From contig NAJO01000074.1 of NCBI GenBank assembly GCA_002077065.1, positions 62,001 to 126,000 on the forward strand: 64,000 nt of DNA. The letters run 5' to 3'. Source of the stretch: Cryoendolithus antarcticus. Taxonomy: Eukaryota; Ascomycota; Dothideomycetes; Cladosporiales; Cladosporiaceae. This document shows positions 42,440 through 52,765 of the stretch, piece after piece. A program made the position numbers and the translations under genes. Each line of letters begins with the position of its first letter. Positions within the stretch are counted from its first letter, which is position 1. Below the pieces are notes generated by a model. That model was not told the origin of the DNA. It saw only the letters and a list, made by a program, of their open reading frames with translations, and did not search any database.

Positions 42440-45400
42440 TCATCGACATATTAACGCCTTCACGTTCGCGAGTCCCGTCGTCTTCGCGCCACCACCGATG
42501 CTATTCTGGCTCCCACCCATCATGCCCTCAACACCCCACAAACCCCGTGTCCCATCCCAGAACCTAAAGCAAGCCTTGACTACCTCAGATAAGCCGCTAA
42601 ACAATACCTCTACCTCCTTCCCACCAACAGCCTCAGCATACTTCTCGGCGAACAACAGTGTCTGCGCCAGCACTGCGTTCCTCACATCCACAGGCTTCGT
42701 AGAAGCGAATAGCGGGCCAATGAGGACACACACTTTTCCTGGCGTGTCGAGAATGTAGATGCCGTCAGCTTCGAGCGAGGATTGCGTAAAAGGCGAGACA
42801 CCCACTGCCTCGCACTTGATGGCTTCGGGGGACTGCGGGCGAGATGACCAACTAGGTCGTCGAGAGAGGGAGTAGACTGCGCCCAGGAAACTGGACACAG
42901 GCTTGAGTTGCTGGATCCTGATGAGCCGGGGTTGCGCAATCCCACTTTTGGAATGCCAGAAGCTCGATGGCTTTGGTATTGCCGCGTCTGGACCGAAAAT
43001 AGCCAGGTAGTCAGCCGATTCTGCACCTTGCGCGACTTCGGCGACTTCCTCTAGGCCTGCACCAATCTCCATGCCCACCAGCCGTGCCGCACTCACCTCC
43101 TCTGTTGTCGCGTGCTGGCCTTTCCAAAGCCACAGCTTGCACCGCTGCAGCGTGACAGGGTAGCTGATCAGGTATACAAAGCCTTCACAGAAACTCTTGG
43201 CGTCGAAGTCCACCTCATCAAACACCACATGCCCCAAGTGCTGTCGACCGCAGAGTATGTACTGCTTGCTGGCTATTTCACGGGAGCCGCGGCGTGTGAT
43301 CAGGATGCCACCTAGCGCTTCCAGTACCTCTGCAGGTTCGAGGCCTTGATTGACAGTGATGGGTATTGAGGCGGCTTCACGCTTCGCTACTGCACGCGCA
43401 GCAGTCTCGGCTGTTTGGAAAGAAGAGAGTGAGGTATCTGAGCCATACCAAGAGTAGACTCCTGTTGTCTTGGGTCCAGATACGGGGATGTAAGTATGCG
43501 TGATGATGTAGACCGAGCCGGAGAAAAGGGTGTACTCGTCTTGCTGAGCGAGCTGAGTGAGCTGCCCATCGAGCGAAACGAGCTGTACAGACTTGCGAAG
43601 AGTCTTGATGCGTGGCGGCGACTTTGAGGTCGTATCAAGGAAGGCTTTGACGTCTATGGTCAGGCTGGCCGAGCATATCGGTATGCAGCCGAAGGTATCA
43701 ACGAGTAAACGTCCAGTGTCACTCTCGTGTTGCTGTAGTCTCTCTTGAGTGCCTTTAAAAGCTTGCAAGTCAGCCACACGTCCTCTCACAACATTCCGCA
43801 GAAGCTCATGTCACTGTAAGATACAAAGGTCAGAAACGCTGGATCAAGCAACGCAGGCATCATGTCGTACCTTCACTTGTCGGCAGTTGTCCCGAGACGA
43901 TCCTCGAACTCTTCGCCGGTCTCGGCGGTCCATTCAACGTTGCCGTCGTTTCCGGTCCGTTGCTCGACCCTGGCCGCGAGTTCGATCTCGCTGGTGATGA
44001 AGCAAGCAAGCCAGCTGAACGCATAGCAGCCTCCTCATCTCTGCGATTGGGAAGCTGGATTTGCAGTGGTCGTTCGGCAGGCTTTGAAGCTGCTGGTGAG
44101 CGGCCCCAGAAGGAGCTCACAGCTTTGACTGATGGCAGCGAAGTATCATCGTTCTCCTTGTTCTCTTCGGCGTTGTTAGCAACCCTGGAGGAACCGAAGC
44201 CGCGGAACTCTGGTACCGCGTCCTTCTTGGGTGTAGCTGGAGGAGCCTCCGCTGCGGGCTGGGTAGTGGTCGGTAGCGGCTGTGCACGCTTGGCGAAGGG
44301 TGAAGCTGCGTGCATTGACCGAGCACCTACTGGAGCAGTTTTGACTTCGTTGAAAGCCACGTCCTTCGCTGGAGGAGCAGGTCGAGTGGTTTGAAAGGGT
44401 GAGAACGTTGGTTTTGGCGAAGGGAGGGGCTTCGATGGGGCAACCATGTTGTCCTTGGCAGGCGTCACTGGTGTGCTCTCTGGATCTGCACTTGCCGCAG
44501 ACTTGCTGGTTCCGCCCAAAGACGATGCCATGATCGACGCCATTGAGCCAGGCTTCGCGCTAGGCAGAGCCTTCTTCGGCATCCTTTCTGACTCGATATT
44601 GGTTGCAGCGCTTGATGGCACGGGCTGTTCTACGGCTGACGGCAAGTCCGGAGCAATCTCCTCACTCGCCGCTGCTGCTGCAGCACCACCCTTTCTCCGC
44701 TTTGGTCCCTTCGCACGATCCTTGCGCATGTCCTGTAAGGGCGCTGCTGGCGTGGCCGCCTCACCCGCAGCTTCGACTGGTGGTAACTTCATGCTCTGCA
44801 CCGGGCTGCCAGATCTTGAGCCACTCGGGCTTGCCTTCGGGCTAGGTGGTCCCAGAGCCAAGATCCTAGCAAGACCAGGGTTGAATCGCGCAGCCAGCTC
44901 ACTAGTCTGCGAAGGAGCAGGTGTTGACAGCGGGCTCCTGGACCGGGCGATCGGAGAGACCTGCTGAGCATCTGGTACCACCTCTTGTAGCTTGATCTCC
45001 AGCTGTGCAGCTTTTGGTGGCTCTCTTATGCTCTTCTGCCTTCTCAATGCCTCAGGCGTCTCTTCCTGCTTCTTCGGGGGACTTCTCTCCACAGTCCTGT
45101 CCGAAGCTTTCCTCGTCAACAATTCTCGCTTCGCCAACGCCTCTGGCTTCTCGGGCGTACTTGGTTTGAATTTCACCTCTCTCTCCTTGACGACACCCGC
45201 CTCCTTCTCAGCCTGCCATTCGTCTCTCTTCGCAAGCAAGCTTTCCTTTAGCTCATCTCTTCGTACAGTCTTGACCGGCCCGCTCGTGACAGCCAGCCCG
45301 GTCTTGCCACGCAAAATGTTATCTTTGAGCAGATCGGGCGCTACATACTTTTCTGGCCGGGTGGGGCGGAGAGCGGAAGCTTTGGCGAGGAACTCTGGAG

Positions 45401-47741
45401 TGTCGGTGCTTTTGGGCGCAATTACGGGTCGGGATCGGAGCGTTGCACGGAAGTCGGTCTGAGGTTTGCTTGATGATACATCCTTGGCCGGCGAGACTGG
45501 AGGTTTTGAGAACGCAGTGCTAGGGGCTGGTGACTTGATAGCTGTGGTCGCTGCGAATCGCGAGATCGTATCAGGCTTTGGCGAGACCTTTGGCGGAGTG
45601 GTCCTGGCTGTAGTTGGCGTAGTAGCGGCTGTCGTGCTCGTATCGACCTCCTCAGACGACGTCACAACGGAGTCAGTAGCTGTTACTGCCGCATCCTTAT
45701 TCGTGCCGTTCAGCTCCTCCTTCCTCGTGGGCGCCGCCATTCTCTCCGCCATCTCTAACGACTCTTTCGCCAACATACTGGTCGGCCGTCCAGCCAGACC
45801 ATTGGGCTTAGCCTTCATCGGCGGTGTGATTGACCTTGGACTGCCTGTCTCCGGTCTCAGATCTCGCGACTCTGACCGCTTCAGTAAGCTTTGCCCAAAT
45901 GAAGCAGCCTTCGTAGGTGAGCTAGGTCTGCTGCTATCTTGCGCAGGCATTACTGGCGTGCCTGCCCTAGAAGGACCAAATGATGTGCTCTTCGTAGGTG
46001 AGAGAGGACGACTGAAGTCCAGCTCCGGTGGCGCAGGAGTCATGCTCCTCGGAGTGATTTCGCCGCTCTCTCGTTGCGCCTTCGCACGTGCGATGTTCTC
46101 CATCCAGCTCGGCTGCGCGTTCTTCGCTGGCGAAGGCTTGGGTGAGTCAGGCTTATTGAGCGCGCTCTCAATCCAGCTGGACTTCGTGGGACTCCAGCGT
46201 TTCGAGGGACTGCCAGGTGGCGAAGTAGTGGCATCCTGATCACCAAGAGCGGTGTGAAGTGATGCGACAGACTTGCTGCGATTGTGAAGTGGCAGCGGTG
46301 GCTTGACGAAACCGCTGTCGTCCTGCCGTGAAGCTTGGCCGATCGTGGTAGCTATCGTGTTGCTGCTAGACGATGTAGGTCGAGATGACGGCTCGTTGCT
46401 GGTCTCTCTGCTGGTGCTTGACTGTGGCTCCAGTTTCGGCATGCTGTAGGAGCCCTGCAAACCTCCATGCCCGCTCCTCACACTTGCTGTCGAGTTTTGC
46501 CTGCTGAGACTATGGCCAGGCTGAGCGCTCCAACGCTTGTTGACGCTGTCGGAACGCTTCATCATTGCGCTTTGCACGAAGCCACCCATGCCTTTCGTGG
46601 GTGATGCCGGGCGTTCGCCGGGGCCATTGAGACGGGCTTGTGTAGATGACATTGTCAGCACTCTCTGTAGACTACTCTGATCGCTGTCGGTAGTAGATGA
46701 CCTGTCGGAGGCTGATTGTGGCACCACTTGTGGCTCCATACTGGGCTTACTCTGTCCGCTCATGCTAGTTGGGTTGGATGCCATGCTACTCCGGCCAAGT
46801 ACCGAGCTGCTATTCGATGGAGTATTCGAAGTCGCACTTTCTGGTGCGGGACTGTACGCCCTCGTCGGCTCGAGTGAAGTCTCTGTTGACATTCCAGGCA
46901 ATCCTCGCCGTCCACTGATTGCACTTTCTTCACTTGCCTGCTCCTCTTTGCTCTTCCTGAACGCTGCGTTCCCAATGCCTCGATCCGCAGTCTGTCTGAA
47001 CCATGCCGGATCTCTTGCACCAAGCTGAGCCGCAATCTGCTCTCGTGATGCTTCTGGCTTCTCGACCTCCGCTCTCTTGACAGGTTCGCTGCTCACAGCA
47101 GACGCGCCCAATGTCGGCCTGCTGTCCACTCCGCGGGATGTCGGCCGTTGTTGCCACTTCACGGTTCCGGTACGCGAAGGCATAGCAGCGCTGGGCGACG
47201 GCTTACTCGGACTCTCGCGTGATAACGGCCTCGCTTCCCCAGATCCTCTTGTAGGTGTGCCTGGCGCACTCGGCCGTTTGATGGACCCAAAGCCCTTGAA
47301 CTCCGGTACGCCGTCCATGATCGCCTTGCTACCGCTTCCGGGCGATAACGCTGCTGGGTGCTCCTGCATTGGGCGCGGTGTCGGTGTATTGACCTGCTCA
47401 CGGGCGGCACGCTCTCTCGGTTGCGCAGGTTCGCGTTGCTGTGCCTCGATCTTCTTGGGCGAAACACTCCGCTTCCTCTCCTCTTTACGCGCAAGCCTCT
47501 CGCGTCTCCCAGCCTCGATTTCCTCTTCGAGTTTCCTATACCGTTCTCGATCCTCCCTCTCGCGCTTCTCACTCAATTCCCTGACAGATTTGAGGAAAGC
47601 CGCCGGGTCCAAATCGTCCTCGTCATCAAAGTCATCAAGCGAATGTGACTGTGTTGTAGAAAGTGGTTTTGCTGTGGTCGCGTGTGGCGATTTGGGTGTG
47701 GTGTTGGGAGGGGCAGCCACAGCTCTTGGTGAAGACGCCAT
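42440..47741 (-). CDS. Gelsolin-repeat protein with long disordered N-terminus (DUF4045 type)
   Basis: The N-terminal exon runs from ATG 47741 (MASSPRAVAAPPNTTPKSPH) to about 43871. A second open stretch from about 43782 to 42440 encodes gelsolin-like repeats (YTLFSGSVYIITHTYIPV, KLWLWKGQHATTEEVSAARL, GIYILDTPGKVCVLIG). In other Pezizomycotina these parts form one protein, as I recall. The first part has a charged coiled coil (~45-95, ending KREREDRERYRKLEEEIEAG) and long Ser/Pro/Thr-rich sequence with repeated SPTK motifs and FGxSxR-like patches. The junction is not obvious. The best-placed acceptor (ttacag at 43815) leads into a stop. The only frame-keeping pair I found is donor gaag|gtacga (intron from 43870) with a poor acceptor gtgagag at 43783, giving 1737 residues. 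Likely actin- or cytoskeleton-related. Confidence 0.72.
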
Positions 47742-48208
47742 TGGAAACAACAAATACAAAAATCCACACAGGTAACGACAGGGATGGGCGCGCACGGCAC
47801 GTAAGCACCAGGGTGAAAGAATAGAAATGCTAGGATATAGCTGTGGGATGAGAGAGAGCTACACGTTCACTTTGACATTGCGGTTTGGGTGACCATCTGG
47901 ATCGCCGGCGCATAACGCTATCCGGCGCCTCTGGAATGTAGTCTCTACAGCCAGGCCTCGCTGTTCTTCGACGAGGCCAACTTTTGGTGGCCGCTCGATC
48001 GATGCTGTCATGTCGCACAGCATGCGCCGGGCCCCAATGCCTCAGCCACTTTGCAACATTCGTTACAGACCTCTTTCCATGCATGCAATGCTGTCGCGCA
48101 TTGTTTACGCGGCGGCAGAGATGCAGCCGCTAGTCCCGAAAAGTGAGGTACCTGGCAAGCGTGGAGGGCAGGAGTGAACTCAAACCCATCTCCTTCGCAA
48201 CGCAGGTA
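47742..48208. other. Intergenic spacer (gelsolin-gene promoter / ARL2 3' flank)
   Basis: About 0.47 kb with no recognised gene; tandem minus-strand genes on both sides. Confidence 0.5.
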
Positions 48209-49028
48209 TCAGTACAAGAAGAGCCGGTCCTTCGCATCTTGGACGACCCATTGCAAGCCCTCTTGCAGGTTCTGGCCGGTGATCGCGCTGCAAGTCATGA
48301 TCTTCCACTTGTGCGTGTAGATATCGTCAAGTCGTAAGCCCTGGAAGACATTGTGATTAGGTAAGGCGAAATATGCCCCGGCCGTTTGCCGAGACGCGTT
48401 GTGATCGTGATTCGCACCTTTCGTAGCTCGTCTTCGGTCATGGAGGACGAAACGTCGCTCTTGTTCTTGAACACCAGGAGCGAGGCACCCATCAGGCGCT
48501 GCTGCAGTGTCAAGAGCTGCTCATATTGGATTCAATGTCACCACATACCTCTTGCTGGAGCAGGCCAAACAGCTCCTGTCGGCAGTCCTCCAATCGCTCT
48601 CGATCAGTCGCGTCCACAACCCAGATCAGCGTGTCGGTCTTCTCGAAGTAGTTCTTCCAGTACGTGCGTAGCGTTTTCTGCCCGCCTACATCCCCTGGAA
48701 AGTTGTCAACAAAAAGTTTGCGCCGTCAGCCATTGAAGCGTACAGATGTTGAGTTTGAATCTACTCCGCAGTTAGCGATGGCCACATTCAACCCAGCACA
48801 GCACTGCTCACCCATCATAGTCGATAGTCTTGATGATGAAGCCGAGCGTGGGACTGACGCTGTTGACGTCCTCATTCATTATTCTCTTCACGATGGTCGT
48901 TTTCCCAGCATTGTCGAGACCACTAGCAGCCATCAGCACGTGGCGATTGATCAGTCTGACGCCGCTTACAGCATCAATATTCGCATCTCCTTGTCTTTCA
49001 GCCGCGCTTTGCGCAGAATGGACAGCAT
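48209..49028 (-). CDS. ARL2: ADP-ribosylation factor-like GTPase Arl2
   Basis: Small GTPase (Cin4 in budding yeast, Alp41 in fission yeast) that acts with cofactor D in tubulin heterodimer folding. Six exons fit: 49028-48970, 48922-48812, 48760-48744, 48694-48549, 48498-48418 and 48340-48209, giving 181 residues. All five introns have GT..AG ends and keep frame. Exon 3 is only 17 nt (A TTC AAA CTC AAC ATC T). G-motifs: GLDNAGKTT (P-loop), SPTLGF (switch I), DVGGQKT (switch II), KNKSD (base recognition) and CSAITGQN. There is no Gly2, in line with Arl2 not being myristoylated. Exon 5 has a tandem NAGNAG acceptor; the downstream site gives QQERLMGA, matching other Arl2 proteins. Divergent from the GNAT gene. 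Confidence 0.93.
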
Positions 49029-49724
49029 CTTTCCGCTGTTTTGCAAATAATGGTTCTGTCGAAGGGGAAGATGAAGAGAGAGGAAACCAGAAGACAGAAA
49101 AGCAAGTATTGAGATCACGTGGCAGATCATGGGGTGTCTCCAAGACATCGTGAGAACTAGTCCCGTCTTCCAGGACCGATACGATCAGAACATGGTGTTT
49201 GGCGTCATGCCTTCCGCTTCGTCGATGAGCTGACTCTCGCTGTAGGATCGATCGGATCGATGCCTTCGCTCAGTGCATCGCCGTCACTCAATGAGGAGGA
49301 AGCCCTGGTTGAGTAGCATGTGCAAGCATGGATGTCGTCTCATAGGTGTCAAAGTGGCTACTTATATCCTCTCACTGTACTTTTCCACTGCACCTACGAC
49401 GAGACCATGGCAGCCCAGGCTGGCGTCGCAGATACAGGGACGATGCATCGCATTGGAGCAGACAGGTGTCGTGATGTTGAAGCCATGGAAGCAAATAGTA
49501 TAGCTTCGTTCCTCACGCAGAGATCTACATGTACGGCTGGATATGAGTTGGTCTTGGCGGAGGGTCAATCACAAGGGAAGGCACACCCACCAAGCTTCCT
49601 TCGCGACTTCCCCTTCGACTTCACTGAGTCAGATGCGACACCGCGCGGTCTCCCGACCTTTCTACACGACTTCACTCCATCGACCAACGTCACCTCTACT
49701 ACTCACGTATCACAAACACTCACA
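49029..49724. promoter_or_regulatory. Divergent promoter, ARL2 / GNAT-domain gene
   Basis: About 0.7 kb between start codons. The right part is an in-frame open upstream extension of the GNAT gene (see there); the C/T-rich stretch just before 49725 looks like a 5' leader. Confidence 0.5.
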
Positions 49725-51503
49725 ATGCAGCCGCACGGCGCATCGACCACTCAGCCCAAGCCCCGACTAATGCCGCCTCATATGCGGCACCGTCGACGCC
49801 CTCGCGGTGGCGCCGGCCCAGAGAAGCCGCCACCAATCGACACGACTGCAGCACAAGCTTCAAAGGCGTCAATTCCGCAGGCCATATCTGCGACCCTTGA
49901 GTCTGCGACTGGTGTTTTCGTGCCAGATATGGACGCCTCCAATCCTCTCGATAAGCTCACAGCGTTGGGGTGCAAGGTCTCGGCGCCGGTGCCGGTCAGT
50001 GGCGATGTGCGCAATCATACATCAAATCTCAAGCCGACAAGTCCATCTGCGCCACGAAGCGCGTGGATGCCTACGCGTGCGGATGGCAAAGCCATTTCTC
50101 CGGATTCCGCTCGCAGCAACAATCAACAAGCCAACAACAAATCCGCCCGTCCGCCGGCGCCAAGTGGTAGTATCTGGGCGGACAAGAAGCAAATTCACCG
50201 TGCCGCTCCCAAGCTCCCTCGGAAGGCGGCGTGGGAGTTCTCAGTCTCAAGCAGCTCTCGCGGCTGGGGCGATCAGGCCGAAGGTCCTGGCTTGCAAGAC
50301 TTCGACGGTGGATGGGCTCCCGCACCTCCTGATTGGGATAATCGGCCGGGATTTCGAAATGGCCAATCCTCGGATAAGATCTTCGCTTGGATTGCGACCA
50401 CGAACGAGAACTTAGATGCGGTGACTGAGTCGCGCGCTGTGTCTCTCTTGGATGACTTGAAGTCAACTTCAACCAACGAGGTTGCGCCCCGCTATTGGGT
50501 GCCGACGAAAATTGATGGGCAGAGTCCAAAGCTTTTCTGGAGCGCGCTCGCACAGTCCACTGACGTGAAGCCCATTGACGAAGTTGACCTCCTCAACCAG
50601 CATCCATTTTGGACATTGTTCAAGGACGATAAGAGCGCTTTCCTTGCAGATCATGAACACCCTGTCGTCGCAGGGCCTGACCCGGACGAGAACGAGAACG
50701 AGAGACTTGCTCGGGAGAATGACTTGGGCAGTGGCCATGTCGCTGAAGCCAAGCTCGCGACAGAGAGGGCTAAGCTCGAGGCACGACGCGCGCGCAAGGT
50801 CATGAAGGATGAACGAAGACGCCAAGCACTCGAGGCCAACGGATTATCTCCCACGGGGCCGCCACCGATCAAAACGTTCTCTAATCTTCTGGTTCGTGTC
50901 GCCTCGCTGGATGATGCCGCATCTATCTGCAAGATCTACAACCAGTCAGTCGAATACACGTGTGCTGTACCGGAAGTCACACACCGCACGAAGGAGCACA
51001 TGGAGACGCGTATCCGATCTGCCAGGACAGCAAAATTGCCTCTCATTGTCGCATACGAGCGTGGCAAGCGTATCAAAGCCCCGAAGAAAGGGCGCAATCA
51101 GAACTACCATGGTGGCGAAGATATTGTGCTTCCCGACGAGGTACATGGCTTTGCTTTCGCGGACGAGTACGGCGAAAATGATGGTATTTTCCGCTTCACC
51201 GCGACGATCAAAATCTACGTGAACTTGGAGAAGCAGAACCACAAGATCGGATCTTGTTTGCTGGACAAGTTGCTGAGTCTGCTGGACCCTACCCACGTGG
51301 AGCGAGGCGGATACGAGACAATCGGTGAGCTCGATGGAGCTGGACCACAGAGAAACATCAGGTCTATTGTGGTGCAGTATCCGTATGACGCAGAGCAGAA
51401 CGAGAAATTGGGGTGGATCTGTGGGTGGCTGAATCGAGAGGCTGGGTTCAAGAAGACCGGAGACATGATTGACATCGGGGAGAAGAACGGCAAAGCGTAC
51501 TGA
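49725..51503 (+). CDS. GNAT-fold acyltransferase domain protein
   Basis: Single exon. The ATG at 49725 (MQPHGASTTQPKPRLMPPHM; context cacaATG after a pyrimidine-rich leader) gives 592 residues. The same frame is open upstream with another good ATG at 49407, so a 698-residue form is possible. Residues 1-200 are disordered, Pro/Ser/Ala/Arg-rich. A middle part (~200-320) has several Trp motifs (GGWAPAPPDWDNRPGF, FAWIATTNENLDAVTESRAV, HPFWTLFKDD) and then a basic helix. The GNAT-like domain spans ~388-575: LLVRVASLDDAASICKIYNQ, TRIRSARTAKLPLIVAY, IFRFTATIKIYVNLEKQNHK, then IGSCLLDKLLSLL at the acetyl-CoA loop. Substrate unknown. The long N-terminal extension resembles fungal proteins annotated only as acetyltransferase-like. 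Confidence 0.78.
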   Translation: MQPHGASTTQPKPRLMPPHMRHRRRPRGGAGPEKPPPIDTTAAQASKASIPQAISATLESATGVFVPDMDASNPLDKLTALGCKVSAPVPVSGDVRNHTSNLKPTSPSAPRSAWMPTRADGKAISPDSARSNNQQANNKSARPPAPSGSIWADKKQIHRAAPKLPRKAAWEFSVSSSSRGWGDQAEGPGLQDFDGGWAPAPPDWDNRPGFRNGQSSDKIFAWIATTNENLDAVTESRAVSLLDDLKSTSTNEVAPRYWVPTKIDGQSPKLFWSALAQSTDVKPIDEVDLLNQHPFWTLFKDDKSAFLADHEHPVVAGPDPDENENERLARENDLGSGHVAEAKLATERAKLEARRARKVMKDERRRQALEANGLSPTGPPPIKTFSNLLVRVASLDDAASICKIYNQSVEYTCAVPEVTHRTKEHMETRIRSARTAKLPLIVAYERGKRIKAPKKGRNQNYHGGEDIVLPDEVHGFAFADEYGENDGIFRFTATIKIYVNLEKQNHKIGSCLLDKLLSLLDPTHVERGGYETIGELDGAGPQRNIRSIVVQYPYDAEQNEKLGWICGWLNREAGFKKTGDMIDIGEKNGKAY

Positions 51504-52765
51504 TACTCCTCTGATCTTATTCTTGGAGGATTACTGACGTTGCGCTTAGATTGAATCTCGCCATCCTACAGAAGACTACAGGAGCATCGAGAGAGCCGGA
51601 AGCCTCTGCCCCTGTTGTTCAGCCGAACGGCGGAGCGGCGCTGGGGTCGGTCTGGTGAATTGGCAGCTGATGATGCGGATAGAATGTCGGAGATGGCTGT
51701 TCCAGACAGAGAGCGCGTTGGGTGGGTTGCCTTCCAAGCAACGACAAAGGTATGTTGCTCAGCAAGCAGACGTCGGTGGGTCCATTGTGCGGCGGCGTAA
51801 AGGTCCAGTTGGAAGAGCATCCTAGAGAAGTGCAAGAAAGGCAGCACAGATGTACAGGAGAACGTCCCCTCGTCATCTTGTGTCTTAGTCCCCTGCGTTA
51901 TCGCGCGTTGTGTCAATCCGTAGATCGGTCCCCGGCCGTCTATGCCATACACTTACCTTCAGCTCCTCGGCTACCTCGCCCACAAGCATCGTCTGCAGCT
52001 GCAAGCTTCACCTACGCTACCCTCCTCAGCTACAGTGCCAGAATCGCACAGATATCTCGCCACTCCTCCGCCCACGCCATCAACACTGTCCGCGCCGCCA
52101 GAAAGTTCATTAGCAGCATCCTGTGAGCTACATGTCCATCGTTGCCGACCCTTCTTTGTACGGAAACAGAGCCAGGCGCCACCACTTCGAGCCAAAGCCA
52201 CAAGGTACATCGAAAAGAGAAGATTGATTTTGGTCTTCAAGCGTACTCGCGGAAAGAAAAGATTGATCAAGGATTGTGGTAGTATCGGTTGCAAAATTTG
52301 CGAGACATTTGTGCGAATGTGGGTTGCAGATCTGGAGAAGAGGGTGCCTGGACTTGTCGAAAGTGCGGAGTGAGAATGTGGGCCTGGCTTACTTATTTAT
52401 GACGAAAGCTCGAACATTGGGTACTTGAGAAACCCTGCAAGACCGGGCTGCAGACCGCAGAAGGGCAGCATAGATGCTCCCTATTAGCGCTTCCACAAAG
52501 GTAGATTGACCATGTGCAACGCGTTATCGCCCGCATCATGAATCGCCGATTCGACTGTCTAGTAGCATTGGAGGCTTATGCATACATACTCTCATGTCCT
52601 GGGCTGAGGCGTAGAGCGTACATTCATGTCTCGTAAGTCCTACTGTCACCGACGCTGAGGGTCGGTAAAGTAATTCACCTAGGTGTGATCCGCCATGCGT
52701 CGGCAATCCATCGTTCAGCAGGCCAAGATTTCTCAGTCATTTTCCCGGGAGACTTTGCGTCCATC
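51504..52765. other. Spacer between convergent GNAT and kelch genes
   Basis: About 1.26 kb. One plus-strand ORF (51942-52373, 143 codons) ends in a basic then Cys-containing stretch (IKDCGSIGCKICETFVRMW) but has no recognisable domain, so it is not called as a gene. Otherwise nothing seen. Confidence 0.4.

Noticed and set aside
45466..47775. Long plus-strand ORFs (257 and 232 codons) opposite the gelsolin gene
   Set aside because: Mirror frames of a Ser/Pro/Thr-rich coding exon, rich in Leu/Gly/Val without any domain.
51942..52373. 143-codon plus-strand ORF as a real gene
   Set aside because: Pro/Ser/His-rich first half looks non-coding, the ATG context is poor and no homologous motif is recognised; mentioned in the spacer note only.
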